Shown: positions 42,204 to 51,601, counted from the stretch's first letter. The stretch: DNA of 64,000 nt from Sphingomonas sp. PP-CE-3A-406 (GCF_003688625.1 NZ_RCWY01000003.1:927589-991588), one strand, 5' to 3'. Notes: generated by a model not told the origin, from the sequence alone. Numbers and translations: made by a program.

Positions 42204-43672
42204 GGCAGGAGATGTCTCGTCTGGGCCGCACAATACGCGGCGTGGGTGGGAATATGCGGCAAGGCGGCGGCAATCTCGGTGGTCAGTCTTGCCATCGCGG
42301 TCTGTGCGGCAGCGGCCGGAACCGCCGCGACGAGCGGATCGATCCGTCGTGGCAGGACGCCCTGACCGATCAGGACGGCAGCCCAACTGTCGCGCGCGAA
42401 CGTCTCCTCCTCGTAAAAAGGAAGCCGGCCACGCTCGGCGAACTGCGCGAGCGTGTGTGCCAAGCTGGAGGGCGGTACGGCAGAGGCGACCGCCTGCCAC
42501 AGCGGATCGTCACGCCGCGCAACACGATAGTGCAGCGCCAGGAAGTCGCGGACGCGCTCGGCCTCGGCCAGCGTCTGGCGGTTGAACTCCGCCGCTTCGC
42601 CAGGAGTCGAGACCCGGCCCGGGAGCATCGCGATCAACCGGTCGATCGCACTGAGCGCGAGGTGGAGGTTGCACCATTCGAGCGGCTCGACCTCAGTCGC
42701 GGCGTCGCCGATCGCGATGCAATTGCCCCGCCACGGGTGCGGCCTCGTTCCCGGACGAACCCGGATCGGCTCGCCGGGCGCCGTGCCCGCGGGATTGCGC
42801 AACACGCGCGCGGCCTTGGCGTCGCTGATCGCACCCGACGCATAGGCGAAGCCGCTTTGCGCGCCGCTGCTCCAGCGCCAGCCCGCCGGATGCGCGACCG
42901 CGGTGGTGAGCACCAGCGGTTCCGCGCTGCCGTCGGCGATCAGGACGCGGTCGCACGGCAGCCATGCGCTCCAGTCGTCCCTGACGTCGTCGAGGGCGCC
43001 GCGCAATGTGGCGTCGGGGCCGGTCGCGTCAACGAACAGGTCGGCGACGATGCGTGATCCGCCCGCAAGCTCCACTGCGGCGATCCGGTCGCCGGTATCG
43101 CGAACGACGTCGGCTATCTCGCCGGCGATCTCGCGCACGCCGACGTGCAGCGCGAAGGCCCGCATCATCGTCCGGTACCGCGAAAGGTCGAGCGTCAGCC
43201 CATATTCGTGATCCGCAAACGGCGTGTCGGGCATCGGCGGCGCGAACCGCCCGGCGCGGGCGAGCGCTGCGGCGGGCGAATGGCTGTCGAACGGTGCCGC
43301 GCGCGCGCCCTCCAGCACCGACCGGACCCAGTGGAGATGGAACGCGGTCGGACCCAGCGATCGGCCATAACGGCCATAGGCATGGACATAGTCGGGCAAC
43401 CGCGTCGCCCAGCCGCGGAACAGCGTCCCCAGGCGATAACCGCTTGCGGTCCGGGCGATGCCGTCGGCGGCACCGATGCCGAGATCGTCGTGGAATCCGA
43501 GCAGCGACGGCAGCGTGCACGCGATCCGGTCCGCCAGCGCCTCGCGTGACGGCGTGCAACGCAGGATAGTCACTTCGAGGAACGGCGCGCGGCGTTTCAG
43601 CGCGGCAGCCGCACACCACGCGGTGATACCGCCGCCCGCGACCAGGACGCTCCGGAGCCGCTCCCCGGGCAT
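42200..43672 (-). CDS. Halogenase-family protein lacking catalytic residues (probable pseudoenzyme)
   Basis: This 490-residue protein aligns with its two neighbours but has lost the key features. The FAD loop is GGGITAW (13-19), the catalytic lysine is Arg80 (GYRLGTLF), WxWxIP is WRWSSG (265-270), and the Glu-Ser-Thr site is Glu332-Trp-Cys. The protein is otherwise collinear, including the DLFVDATG and NCIAIGDAA segments, so it may still bind FAD. It could be a regulatory or structural partner or an oxidoreductase of another type. Its ATG overlaps the previous stop (TGATG). Confidence 0.82.
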   Translation of the reverse strand: MPGERLRSVLVAGGGITAWCAAAALKRRAPFLEVTILRCTPSREALADRIACTLPSLLGFHDDLGIGAADGIARTASGYRLGTLFRGWATRLPDYVHAYGRYGRSLGPTAFHLHWVRSVLEGARAAPFDSHSPAAALARAGRFAPPMPDTPFADHEYGLTLDLSRYRTMMRAFALHVGVREIAGEIADVVRDTGDRIAAVELAGGSRIVADLFVDATGPDATLRGALDDVRDDWSAWLPCDRVLIADGSAEPLVLTTAVAHPAGWRWSSGAQSGFAYASGAISDAKAARVLRNPAGTAPGEPIRVRPGTRPHPWRGNCIAIGDAATEVEPLEWCNLHLALSAIDRLIAMLPGRVSTPGEAAEFNRQTLAEAERVRDFLALHYRVARRDDPLWQAVASAVPPSSLAHTLAQFAERGRLPFYEEETFARDSWAAVLIGQGVLPRRIDPLVAAVPAAAAQTAMARLTTEIAAALPHIPTHAAYCAAQTRHLLP

Positions 43673-45192
43673 CAGGCCGCCTGTGCCATCGCGCAATAGC
43701 GTTCGATGAAGCTGCGGTGGTCGGGGCGTCGCGCGACGTCGCTGGCGATCTCGCCGCGCAGTGCGTCGAGGCTGCGCGCCAGCGCGTCCGACGCGACCGG
43801 ATCGGCGCGCGGGTCCCAGCCCTCCGGAACGATCCCCTGGCCGAGATATACCGCCACCCAGCTCGGATCGAGAAAGACGCCCTCGCGGTACTTCACGATC
43901 CGCGCGCGCGTGCGCCACAAGTCGAGCTTTTCCGACAGCGTGTCGGGGATCGGCATCGTCCGGACATAGTCCCAGAACGGCGAATCGCTGCGCGTCGTGG
44001 CGTGGTAGTGGAGGATCAGGAAATCGCGGATCCGATCATATTCGAGGTCGATCACGCGGTTGAACTCGTCGCGGTCGGTCGCGGCGATGCGGGGTTCGGG
44101 GAACAGTTCGATCAAGGTCGTGATCGCCTGCTGGACCAGATAGATGCTGGTCGATTCGAGCGGTTCGAGAAACCCGCTCGCGAGCCCGATCGCGACGCAA
44201 TTGCCGACCCAACTGCGGCGACGGCGCCCGGCCTTGAAGCGCAGCACGCGTGGTGCGGCCAGCGCCTCCCCCTCGACCGCGTCTTCGAGCGCGCGGCAAG
44301 CGTCGTCGTCGGACACGAAGCCGCTGGCATAGACATAGCCGTTGCCCGTGCGGTGCTGCAGCGGGATCCGCCAGCGCCAGCCCGCAGGCATCGCGATCGC
44401 ACTCGTATACGGCGTGACCGCGGTGCGCGTGCGGCACGGCATCGCCACCGCACGGTCGGTCGGCAGCCAGTGCGACCAGTCGACGAACGGTTCCGCCATC
44501 GCCTCGCCGAGCAACAGCGCGCGGAACCCCGAGCAGTCGACGAACAGGTCGCCTTCGATCCGCTCGCCGGTGTCCAGCACGATCGCGGCGATGTCGCCAT
44601 TGTCGCCGTCACGCTCCACCCGGACCACGATCCCCTCGGTCCGCCGGGCGCCCATGCCCTCGGCAATCTCGCGAAGATAGGGTGCGAAGAGCAGCGCATC
44701 GAACTGATAGGCATAGCCGAACGTGCCCGCGAGCCGGTTCGGATCGGTCTCGGGACGATCGAACTTGCCGGCGCGGGCCAGCGCACACGCATAGGACACA
44801 GTATCGAGCGACGGCAGAGGTGCGCCTTCGCGCAGCAAGCGCGCCCAGTAATGCTGGAAATCCACCCCGCCGGTACCGCGACCGAACGTACCGAACGGAT
44901 GGATATAGCTGTCGCCGAGGCGGTTCCAGTCGCGAAACTCGATACCCAGTTTGAAGGTCGCCCGGGTGCGCGCCATGAAGTCGGCTTCGTCGATGCCGAG
45001 CCGCTCGTTGAACGCGCGGATATGCGGCAACGTGGCCTCGCCGACGCCGACCACGCCGATCGCCTCGGACTCGATCAGGTGCACCGAACACTGGCCCGGA
45101 AGCAGGCGCGATAGCGCTGCCGCGGTCATCCACCCGGCCGTGCCGCCACCAACCACAACCACGCGTGTTTTTGGTTTTGCCATGACCGGCAC
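43672..45192 (-). CDS. Flavin-dependent halogenase (tryptophan halogenase family), intact active site
   Basis: This 506-residue protein has GGGTAGW (15-21), catalytic Lys81 in TFKLGIEF, WRWRIP at 272-277, and Glu346-Ser-Thr in FLEPLESTSI. It is similar to the gene at 40560 but clearly diverged. GGGAGGG lies six bases before the GTG at 45192, which supports that start; the ATG three codons later is less well placed. It is first in the operon, divergent from the TonB-dependent receptor. The natural substrate is unknown. Confidence 0.88.
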   Translation of the reverse strand: MPVMAKPKTRVVVVGGGTAGWMTAAALSRLLPGQCSVHLIESEAIGVVGVGEATLPHIRAFNERLGIDEADFMARTRATFKLGIEFRDWNRLGDSYIHPFGTFGRGTGGVDFQHYWARLLREGAPLPSLDTVSYACALARAGKFDRPETDPNRLAGTFGYAYQFDALLFAPYLREIAEGMGARRTEGIVVRVERDGDNGDIAAIVLDTGERIEGDLFVDCSGFRALLLGEAMAEPFVDWSHWLPTDRAVAMPCRTRTAVTPYTSAIAMPAGWRWRIPLQHRTGNGYVYASGFVSDDDACRALEDAVEGEALAAPRVLRFKAGRRRRSWVGNCVAIGLASGFLEPLESTSIYLVQQAITTLIELFPEPRIAATDRDEFNRVIDLEYDRIRDFLILHYHATTRSDSPFWDYVRTMPIPDTLSEKLDLWRTRARIVKYREGVFLDPSWVAVYLGQGIVPEGWDPRADPVASDALARSLDALRGEIASDVARRPDHRSFIERYCAMAQAA

Positions 45193-45278
45193 TCGATACC
45201 CTCCCGACGCGCCTTATGGTGGCGCTCTCACAAGATGCTCCCTCATTCGACCCGTTGCGTCAACCGCGGACGGATTGT

Positions 45279-45317
45279 TGTGACGGCGTTGCCAGATTGT
45301 CACATTCTAAGTATTTA
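45279..45317 (+). promoter_or_regulatory. Probable promoter and operator upstream of the TonB-dependent receptor
   Basis: TTGCCA (45289-45294), a 17-base spacer and TATTTA (45312-45317) make a sigma-70-like promoter. An inverted repeat TGTGAC-N14-GTCACA (45279-45304) overlaps the -35 element and may be an operator. The divergent halogenase operon starts 90 bases away, so the same site could control both. Confidence 0.4.
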
Positions 45318-45433
45318 CCGTTTGATTTCCGCACTATGTTACCGCAAACACGCACTGCACGCCGAGGCCCGGGACACTCGGCGGCGACAGGGAATCAGGC
45401 GCGATTACAGCGCTGCGTTTAGGAGGGGTCATA

Positions 45434-48400
45434 ATGCGCCGCATTGCGCCGTCGAACACTGCCGTTCGTCATCTTGTTCGTTTTTTACATAGCGCGTCGG
45501 CGACGACGTTGTGCGTAGCCTTGGCCGGAGTCGCGCAGGCTCAGGCCGGTCCGGACCCCCAGCAGACTGCTGCACCCGCCGCCAATCAGACGTCGCCGAC
45601 CGGCGCGAAAACCGGGCAGGGCACCGCCGGGTCGGCCAGCCCCGCGACCGCAACGGCCGATCCGTCCGCGACCGATGCGCAAAGCACCGCCGCCGCCGAT
45701 ACCAGTAATGCGCCCGGCGAGATCGTCGTCACCGGCATTCGCCAGAGCCTTGCCAACGCGCAGAACATCAAGCGCAATTCCGATACCGTGGTCGACGCGA
45801 TCACCGCGACCGATATCGGCGCCTTGCCCGATCGGTCGGTGACCGAAGCGTTGCAGCGCGTACCTGGCGTATCGATCAGCCGCTTCGCCGGCGCCAACGA
45901 CCCTGACCATTTCTCGGTCGAGGGTTCGGGCGTCGTGATCCGCGGCCTCAACTTCGTTCGGTCGGAATTCAACGGCCGCGACGCGTTCGCCGCGGGGATC
46001 GGTGGGCAGGCGCTCAACTTCAGCGACGTCCCGGCCGAATTGCTGGGGTCGGTGGAAGTCTACAAGAACGTCACCGCCGCCTCGATCGAGGGCGGGCTTG
46101 CCGGAACGGTCAATCTGAATACGCGCAAGCCGTTCGACAATAACGGCTTTCATATCGGCGCCGATGCCGAAGCGAACTACGGCGATTTCGCCAAGAAGTG
46201 GACGCCGACCGGGTCGCTGCTCGTCAGCAACACCTGGGATACGCCGATCGGCAAATTCGGCCTGCTCGGCGACGTGTCCTATTCGCGAATCCGCAGCCGC
46301 GCGGATGGCGTCCAGATCACCAATTTCCAGGCCCGCGACAACAGCCAGGTGCCGTATCAGAACGGCAACGGCGTGCTCGTCTGTCGCAACCCGCTGCCGA
46401 GCAGCACCGACACCACCACGCTGCCCGCCGCCGGCGCTGCGTGCAACGCCGCCTCGACCGCCGGGGCGGACGGCTTCGCCGATCTGTCGACGGGGCAATA
46501 TTCGCCGCTCGGTGGCCAGTATCGGACGCAGACCTTCGATCGCAAGCGCGACGGCGTCGCCTTGGCCGCGCAGTTCGAGTCGACCGATCGCTCCTTCCTG
46601 CTGACCGGGCAATATCTTCGTTCGCACACGACGAACTCGACCAGCGAGCATACGTTCGAAGCGGCTCCGGATCTGTCCGAATACAGCACCTTCCCCAATG
46701 GCTGTCAGCAGAACAGCAACGGTCCGCTCTACAACAACAACGGCACCACGCGCGCGGAATGCCCGGTCGGCGGGTTCACGAACTACACCTACGACGCAAA
46801 CGGGCTGTTCAAGAGCGGCTATATCACGACGCCGGGCACCGGTTTTCGCACCAACCGCAGCGGTGCGCCGTCGACCACGTCGATCCCGACCGGCGGCGCG
46901 CCGATCTCCCTGTCGCGTGGCCAGACCTATGAGCGGAACCTCATCAACGATTACGGTCTGAATGCGGAAATTCACCCGACCGAACGGCTGACGATCGCGC
47001 TGGACGCGGATTACACCCGCTCCGAGCACGACACGTTCAGCCTGAACATCTTCGGCGAGACGTTCGCTGACCAGGAACTGGATCTGTCGGGCAGCGTGCC
47101 GAACGTCATCTCGCACAAGCCGAGCACGTTGTCTGCGGCATGGGCGACACCGGCGAACGCCGTCCTCGCCGGCCAGACCGACAGTCAGTATTTCGCCGAT
47201 CCGAGCACCACGTTCTGGCGCGCCGCGATGGATCATGCCGAGCACAGCGTCGGCAAGGAGTTCCAGTTCAAGGGCGATGCGACGTACGACTTCGCCGATG
47301 GCGGCTTTTTCACCAAGGCGCGGTTCGGCGCGCGCTATGCCGACCGCGATCAGACGGTCCAGTATTCCACCTACAACTGGGGCATGGTTAGCGAAGTCTG
47401 GGCAGGGTACCCGGTGACGGTGAACCAGTTCGGTGGCGACCGGGCGGACTATTACACGTTCCCGAACTTCTTCCGCGGCGCGACGAATTCCCCGCCGGGC
47501 GCTTATTACTACAATGGCGACATGATCAAGGACTATAACGGCGCCGTTGATTTCATCAAACAAGTCGAGTCCACCGCGCAGACGCAGAACGGCAACACCC
47601 AACAGCAGTGGCGGCCGCTCGCCGAGCGCCCGGGTGTCGTGGCCGGGACGAATTACCTTCCCAGCGAGATCCAGCGTGTCCATCAGCGCGACTTCTCCGC
47701 CTATGCGATGGTGTCGTTCAAGACCGAGTCCGATGGCAACGGGCTGAACTTCAGCGGCAACGTCGGTGCGCGCTATGTGCGGACCGGGCTGGACTCGTTC
47801 GGCACGAGCACGATTCCGAACCAGGCGACGTTGAACATCACCAACCCCTATGACACACGCTGCGCCGTTTCCGCGGTACCGGCGGGTGCACCTCCCGGTA
47901 CGAACCCAACGCGGCCAGGGGGTGTCTGCAATCTCGGGGCAACCGGCTATGCCCAGCTGCAGCAGTTTGCCGGTGTGGATACGGCCAATCTCTTCAACCA
48001 GGCCAAGAACAGCTACAATTACCTCCTGCCGAGCGTGAACCTGAAGCTCGGCATCACGCCGAAGCTGCTCGCTCGCCTGTCGGGATCGAAGGTGCTGACC
48101 CGCCCAGATTCCGCGCTGATCCGCAACTACCAGCAGATCTCGATCGACGGGAACGGCAACTTCCTGAGCACGGTGGGCAACCCGTATCTGAAGCCCGCGA
48201 CGGCGTATCAGTTCGATCTCACCGCGGAATGGTATTTCTCGAAGGTCGGTTCGCTGACGATCGATGCCTTCTACAAGGACGTGAAGAACTTCTTCTATCA
48301 GTCGGTCGTCAACCTGCCGCTGCAGAACAACGGGATCACCTTCCCGCTGCTCACCCGCGGTCCCGCCAATTACAACGGACACGGCAAGATCAAGGGTGTC

Positions 48401-48910
48401 GAGGTCGCGTATCAGCAGACCTTCGATTTCCTGCCGGGTGTTCTGAGCGGCCTTGGCTTCACCGGGAACTATTCGTTCATCCAAAGCTCGGGGCTGCCGA
48501 ACTCGTTCCTGAACGGGGGGACGCCGGTCGGCAACGTCGCGCCGCAGACCAAGACCGGCAGCCTGCCGCTCGAAGGTCTCTCGAAGCACAACGTCAACGC
48601 GACGCTGTTTTACGAAAAGGGGCCGGTCTCGGTTCGTGCCGCGTATAACTGGCGGTCGAAATATCTGCTGACGGCGGCCGACGTGATCTTCCCGTATACG
48701 TCGATCTTCCAGGCCGCGGCCGGGCAGCTCGACGCCTCCGCCTTCCTCAACGTCAACAAATACATCAAGGTCGGCGTGCAGGGTGTGAACCTGACCAACT
48801 CGGTGACCAAGACGCTGCAGGCGTATAGCGGTGATCCGAAAGCGCTCGCGCCCCGGTCCTATTTCGTCAACGACCGCCGCTTCTCGTTCATCCTGCGCGG
48901 CAATTTCTAA
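45434..48910 (+). CDS. TonB-dependent outer-membrane receptor
   Basis: This 1158-residue receptor has a signal peptide (about 1-37) and an Ala/Thr/Gln-rich spacer. The TonB box region reads GEIVVTGIRQSLANAQNIKR, and the plug follows as DIGALPDRSVTEALQRVPGV. The barrel ends NDRRFSFILRGNF with terminal Phe. It belongs to the large sphingomonad/Caulobacter type that imports oligosaccharides or other substrates too big for porins, with energy from TonB. GGAGGGG precedes the ATG. Linkage with halogenase, cupin and GH5 genes suggests glycan or glycoside uptake. Substrate unknown. Confidence 0.93.
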   Translation: MRRIAPSNTAVRHLVRFLHSASATTLCVALAGVAQAQAGPDPQQTAAPAANQTSPTGAKTGQGTAGSASPATATADPSATDAQSTAAADTSNAPGEIVVTGIRQSLANAQNIKRNSDTVVDAITATDIGALPDRSVTEALQRVPGVSISRFAGANDPDHFSVEGSGVVIRGLNFVRSEFNGRDAFAAGIGGQALNFSDVPAELLGSVEVYKNVTAASIEGGLAGTVNLNTRKPFDNNGFHIGADAEANYGDFAKKWTPTGSLLVSNTWDTPIGKFGLLGDVSYSRIRSRADGVQITNFQARDNSQVPYQNGNGVLVCRNPLPSSTDTTTLPAAGAACNAASTAGADGFADLSTGQYSPLGGQYRTQTFDRKRDGVALAAQFESTDRSFLLTGQYLRSHTTNSTSEHTFEAAPDLSEYSTFPNGCQQNSNGPLYNNNGTTRAECPVGGFTNYTYDANGLFKSGYITTPGTGFRTNRSGAPSTTSIPTGGAPISLSRGQTYERNLINDYGLNAEIHPTERLTIALDADYTRSEHDTFSLNIFGETFADQELDLSGSVPNVISHKPSTLSAAWATPANAVLAGQTDSQYFADPSTTFWRAAMDHAEHSVGKEFQFKGDATYDFADGGFFTKARFGARYADRDQTVQYSTYNWGMVSEVWAGYPVTVNQFGGDRADYYTFPNFFRGATNSPPGAYYYNGDMIKDYNGAVDFIKQVESTAQTQNGNTQQQWRPLAERPGVVAGTNYLPSEIQRVHQRDFSAYAMVSFKTESDGNGLNFSGNVGARYVRTGLDSFGTSTIPNQATLNITNPYDTRCAVSAVPAGAPPGTNPTRPGGVCNLGATGYAQLQQFAGVDTANLFNQAKNSYNYLLPSVNLKLGITPKLLARLSGSKVLTRPDSALIRNYQQISIDGNGNFLSTVGNPYLKPATAYQFDLTAEWYFSKVGSLTIDAFYKDVKNFFYQSVVNLPLQNNGITFPLLTRGPANYNGHGKIKGVEVAYQQTFDFLPGVLSGLGFTGNYSFIQSSGLPNSFLNGGTPVGNVAPQTKTGSLPLEGLSKHNVNATLFYEKGPVSVRAAYNWRSKYLLTAADVIFPYTSIFQAAAGQLDASAFLNVNKYIKVGVQGVNLTNSVTKTLQAYSGDPKALAPRSYFVNDRRFSFILRGNF

Positions 48911-48918
48911 GCTACCCG

Positions 48919-48950
48919 GGGGGAGGGCGACCCAACGGTCGCTTTCCCCC
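48919..48950 (+). terminator. Hairpin after the TonB-dependent receptor gene
   Basis: A 14-bp stem (GGGGGAGGGCGACC with GGTCGCTTTCCCCC, two G-T pairs, loop CAAC) lacks a T-run afterwards. It may stabilise the transcript or aid Rho-dependent termination. The rest of 48951-49206 holds nothing recognisable. Confidence 0.6.
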
Positions 48951-49206
48951 AACGCGCACTTTCCCGCCAACGGCGTGTCGTCGGGATGAGGCGCCTGCAC
49001 GAACTACGACGTGTGGGATAGCGGCTGCACCCGGCAAAGGCGCCGATCCGGTTATGGCGGGCCTTGTTCCCAAAAGGGCACGATCACCGCGGCCCAGGCG
49101 GGACAGCGACGTTCCGATTGGGTTTTGATCGTCTGTTCGCAGGGCACGCGACGGCAGCGTCAGTTTGCCGACCATTTTCGCAGCTAAGGCGACCAGCGCC
49201 CAGCGA

Positions 49207-50511
49207 TCAGGGAGCGTCGGCGAGGTGGAGTGCTGGTCGGTCGGAGTTCGTGCCGGCGGGACGGACTGAAACGATCTTCGGGACACACCCGTTCATCAGT
49301 TGCTCGGCGACGAGCGGCCAGTCGGTGATCCCCCAGTCGACCGGGGACTCTTCCCGAACGATCTGATCATGCCCGAGATCATCGTCGAGGACGAGGTCCA
49401 GCAGCGGCAATTGGGTGCGTTCGCGTGCACAGAAAAAGACGCGGACCTTTGGCCGTGACGTTCGGCGGTCATTGGGCATGGTGACGGCCAGCCGGTTGGA
49501 GCTGAGATACACCAGCAGACCGGGCGGGTAGACGCCGATCGTCTTCATGAACCCCAGAAGCAGTTCGCGATCGAAATTCCCGTCCCAGTCGTACATGCGA
49601 CCGATGGCCTCCTCGGCTTTCCAGGCGGCCTTGTAGCTGCGGTTGGAGGTCAAGGCGTCGTAGACATCGCAGATTGCAGCGATGCGGGCGGCCCGGCTGA
49701 TCTGATCGTCCTTGAGCCCAAATGGATACCCCGAACCATCGAGCCGTTCGTGGTGGTGACGACACACGTCCAGGACGACGTCCGACGCACCGGCATGCCG
49801 GCTGAGCAGCCGATAGCCTTGCTCCGGATGAGTGCGGACGAGCGCGAACTCGTCGTCGGTCAGCGGACCCGGCTTCTGCAGGATCGTGTTGGGGACGACA
49901 ATCTTGCCGATGTCGTGCACCATGCCGGCAACACCATAGTCGAAGACCTCGCTCTCCGGCATGTCGAGATGACGCGCAAAGCTCGTCATCAACGCGCTCA
50001 CCGCGAGCGAATGCACATACGTGTATTCGTCCTGCTTCTTCAGTCTCGTGACGGCGATGAGCGCGTAGGGATTGCGCGCCACGGAGGCCATCACCTCCGC
50101 TACCAGCGGCGCGAACGCAGTCAGCCGGACCTTCTCGCCGGCATGCGCTTCGGCGAACAGGCGCTTAATCTCACGCGCGGAATGCTTGACGAGCGCTACG
50201 GCGCGTTCCCGTTCCTCCGCGAAACCGTGCCGTCGTTGAACGGCGAGCAGCGGTGCAGACAGCAGTTCGTACTCGGCGGCCAAGGCGTCGCCACCCTCGG
50301 CCGCCGCCCCGTTATCGGCGCTATCGAGCGCCAAGCCCCGTCCTTCGTCGATAACGACGCCGGTGACGGAGCTTTCGCGAATGCGTGCGAGATCTTTCGC
50401 GTCCGTCAGGTGAAAACGCGGAAGCCAGAAGGGATGGTCGAGCCAGGATCCTTCGAACCGGTGCACGAACATGCCAAGCGTTACCTGGTCGCGCCGAATG
50501 CGTCGCAACAC
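49207..50511 (-). CDS. HD-GYP domain protein, probable c-di-GMP phosphodiesterase
   Basis: This 434-residue protein has an N-terminal domain of about 120 residues (DUF3391-like, starting VTLGMFVHRFEGSW) and an HD-GYP domain with GMVHDIGKIVVPN, HPEQGYRLL and HHHERLDGSGYPFGL. These proteins hydrolyse cyclic di-GMP and influence motility and biofilm. GGAG lies seven bases upstream of the GTG at 50511, so this start is favoured over a GTG seven codons earlier. Its location beside the flagellar cluster fits. Metal ligands appear intact. Confidence 0.9.
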   Translation of the reverse strand: MLRRIRRDQVTLGMFVHRFEGSWLDHPFWLPRFHLTDAKDLARIRESSVTGVVIDEGRGLALDSADNGAAAEGGDALAAEYELLSAPLLAVQRRHGFAEERERAVALVKHSAREIKRLFAEAHAGEKVRLTAFAPLVAEVMASVARNPYALIAVTRLKKQDEYTYVHSLAVSALMTSFARHLDMPESEVFDYGVAGMVHDIGKIVVPNTILQKPGPLTDDEFALVRTHPEQGYRLLSRHAGASDVVLDVCRHHHERLDGSGYPFGLKDDQISRAARIAAICDVYDALTSNRSYKAAWKAEEAIGRMYDWDGNFDRELLLGFMKTIGVYPPGLLVYLSSNRLAVTMPNDRRTSRPKVRVFFCARERTQLPLLDLVLDDDLGHDQIVREESPVDWGITDWPLVAEQLMNGCVPKIVSVRPAGTNSDRPALHLADAP

Positions 50512-50836
50512 GTCCTGTCTCCTTTCAAGCACTTCTGGGATACAGGCATGAAGGAAGCGTTATGCCGTTACCGTCCGCCTCGCGCGATTTACTTACAATC
50601 GTGTCGCTGGTCTGATCGATCGGGCGCGTATTCCAGTATTGCGCCGAACATATTCCGTGCGTTCGTGCAGACGGGCCCTCCGCCGCGCGTGCTACTGCAG
50701 TGCTAGTTAGAAGGCCCGATCGCGATCGTCGGCGAGGAATCCGTCGAGCCCTGCGACCGGCGGCCGCTCAGCGAGCAGTATCGCGCGGGTCAAAAGAGTT
50801 TCACGTTTCCTCTTCCGTCCCCGTGCGGGCGATCCG
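50512..50836. other. Intergenic region with no recognisable gene
   Basis: The 325 bases between the HD-GYP gene and the LuxR-type regulator gene (both minus strand) contain no convincing frame, terminator or repeat. The promoter of the HD-GYP gene should be in its first part, but no clear -35/-10 pair is seen. Confidence 0.5.
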
Positions 50837-51601
50837 TCACTCGGTGTCCTCGAACGTGACCCTTGCCGTGAAGGCGAGTTGCAGCACCTGCGCCACGGTC
50901 CGGAGCTTGAGCTTCGTCATCATCTTGGCGCGGTGGATCTCGACGGTGCGGGGGCTGAGCGCGAGCCGGCTGGCGATGATCTTGTTAGGCCAGCCGCCGA
51001 TCAGGCCATTGAAGACCGAGCGTTCGCGGGGCGACAAGCTGTCGATCCGCGCGCGCGCAAGGCGGGTCGCGGCCCCGACGTCGTCACGCTGCTGCGTGCG
51101 TTCGACCGCGGCGGCGAGCGCCCGCAGCAGTTGTCGGGCATCGACCGGCGACTCGAGAACGTCGGTCGCGCCGGCTTTCATCAATTCGACGGCAAGATTG
51201 GTTTCGCAGGTGTCGACGATAACGATCGGGACGACCGCGGACTGGCGTTCGACGATGTCCTTCAGGATCGCGAACTCGTCGACGGCCGGCCGGCTGACGT
51301 TGATCAACAGGATCGCTGCCAGCGCCGGGTCGTGATGCATCGCAAAGGTCTTGAGATCCGCCGCGATCGCCGAAAGGCCCTGGAGCGGCAACGCGATGGC
51401 GTCGCCCGCGACATAGATCGGCAGCGCAGCGTCGGCGCCGAACGGGCTCAAGATCGGGGGTCCCAAGGGATCTCCCCCCTTGCTGCACGGTGCGGGCAAA
51501 ACACAATCGATTGTGGCCGCGGCTACGGGAATGGCCGAACAGTCCGTGGTGCCGTCGTCCGAACGATCGGTCAGGCGGACGGTAGCAGCAGTATTACGCA
51601 T
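50837..51601 (-). CDS. LuxR/FixJ-type regulator with a degenerate receiver domain
   Basis: This 254-residue protein ends with a LuxR-type helix-turn-helix (LSPRERSVFNGLIGGWPNKI then ASRLALSPRTVEIHRAKMM, about 189-229). The preceding domain (about 55-165) has receiver-like strands, as in VPIVIVDTCETN and ELMKAGATDVLESPVD. However, the phospho-acceptor position is Asn101 (LLINVSRP) and the conserved lysine after the fifth strand is Ser151, so phosphorylation is unlikely. The first 50 residues are an extra segment. It follows fliP in the same orientation after an AT-rich promoter region, so flagellar gene control is plausible. Confidence 0.85.
   Translation of the reverse strand: MRNTAATVRLTDRSDDGTTDCSAIPVAAATIDCVLPAPCSKGGDPLGPPILSPFGADAALPIYVAGDAIALPLQGLSAIAADLKTFAMHHDPALAAILLINVSRPAVDEFAILKDIVERQSAVVPIVIVDTCETNLAVELMKAGATDVLESPVDARQLLRALAAAVERTQQRDDVGAATRLARARIDSLSPRERSVFNGLIGGWPNKIIASRLALSPRTVEIHRAKMMTKLKLRTVAQVLQLAFTARVTFEDTE

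Noticed and set aside
37242..48910. Halogenases as part of an antibiotic gene cluster
   Set aside because: No peptide synthetase, polyketide synthase, resistance or tailoring genes are present; the neighbours are a TonB receptor, cupin proteins and a GH5 enzyme.
45485..49000. 1171-codon minus-strand frame opposite the TonB receptor
   Set aside because: The plus-strand frame encodes a clear receptor with signal peptide, plug and barrel; the antisense product has no recognisable domain.
48988..49045. tRNA-like pairing of GGCGCC stretches
   Set aside because: No anticodon or T-arm can be formed; GGCGCC is self-complementary and pairs by chance.
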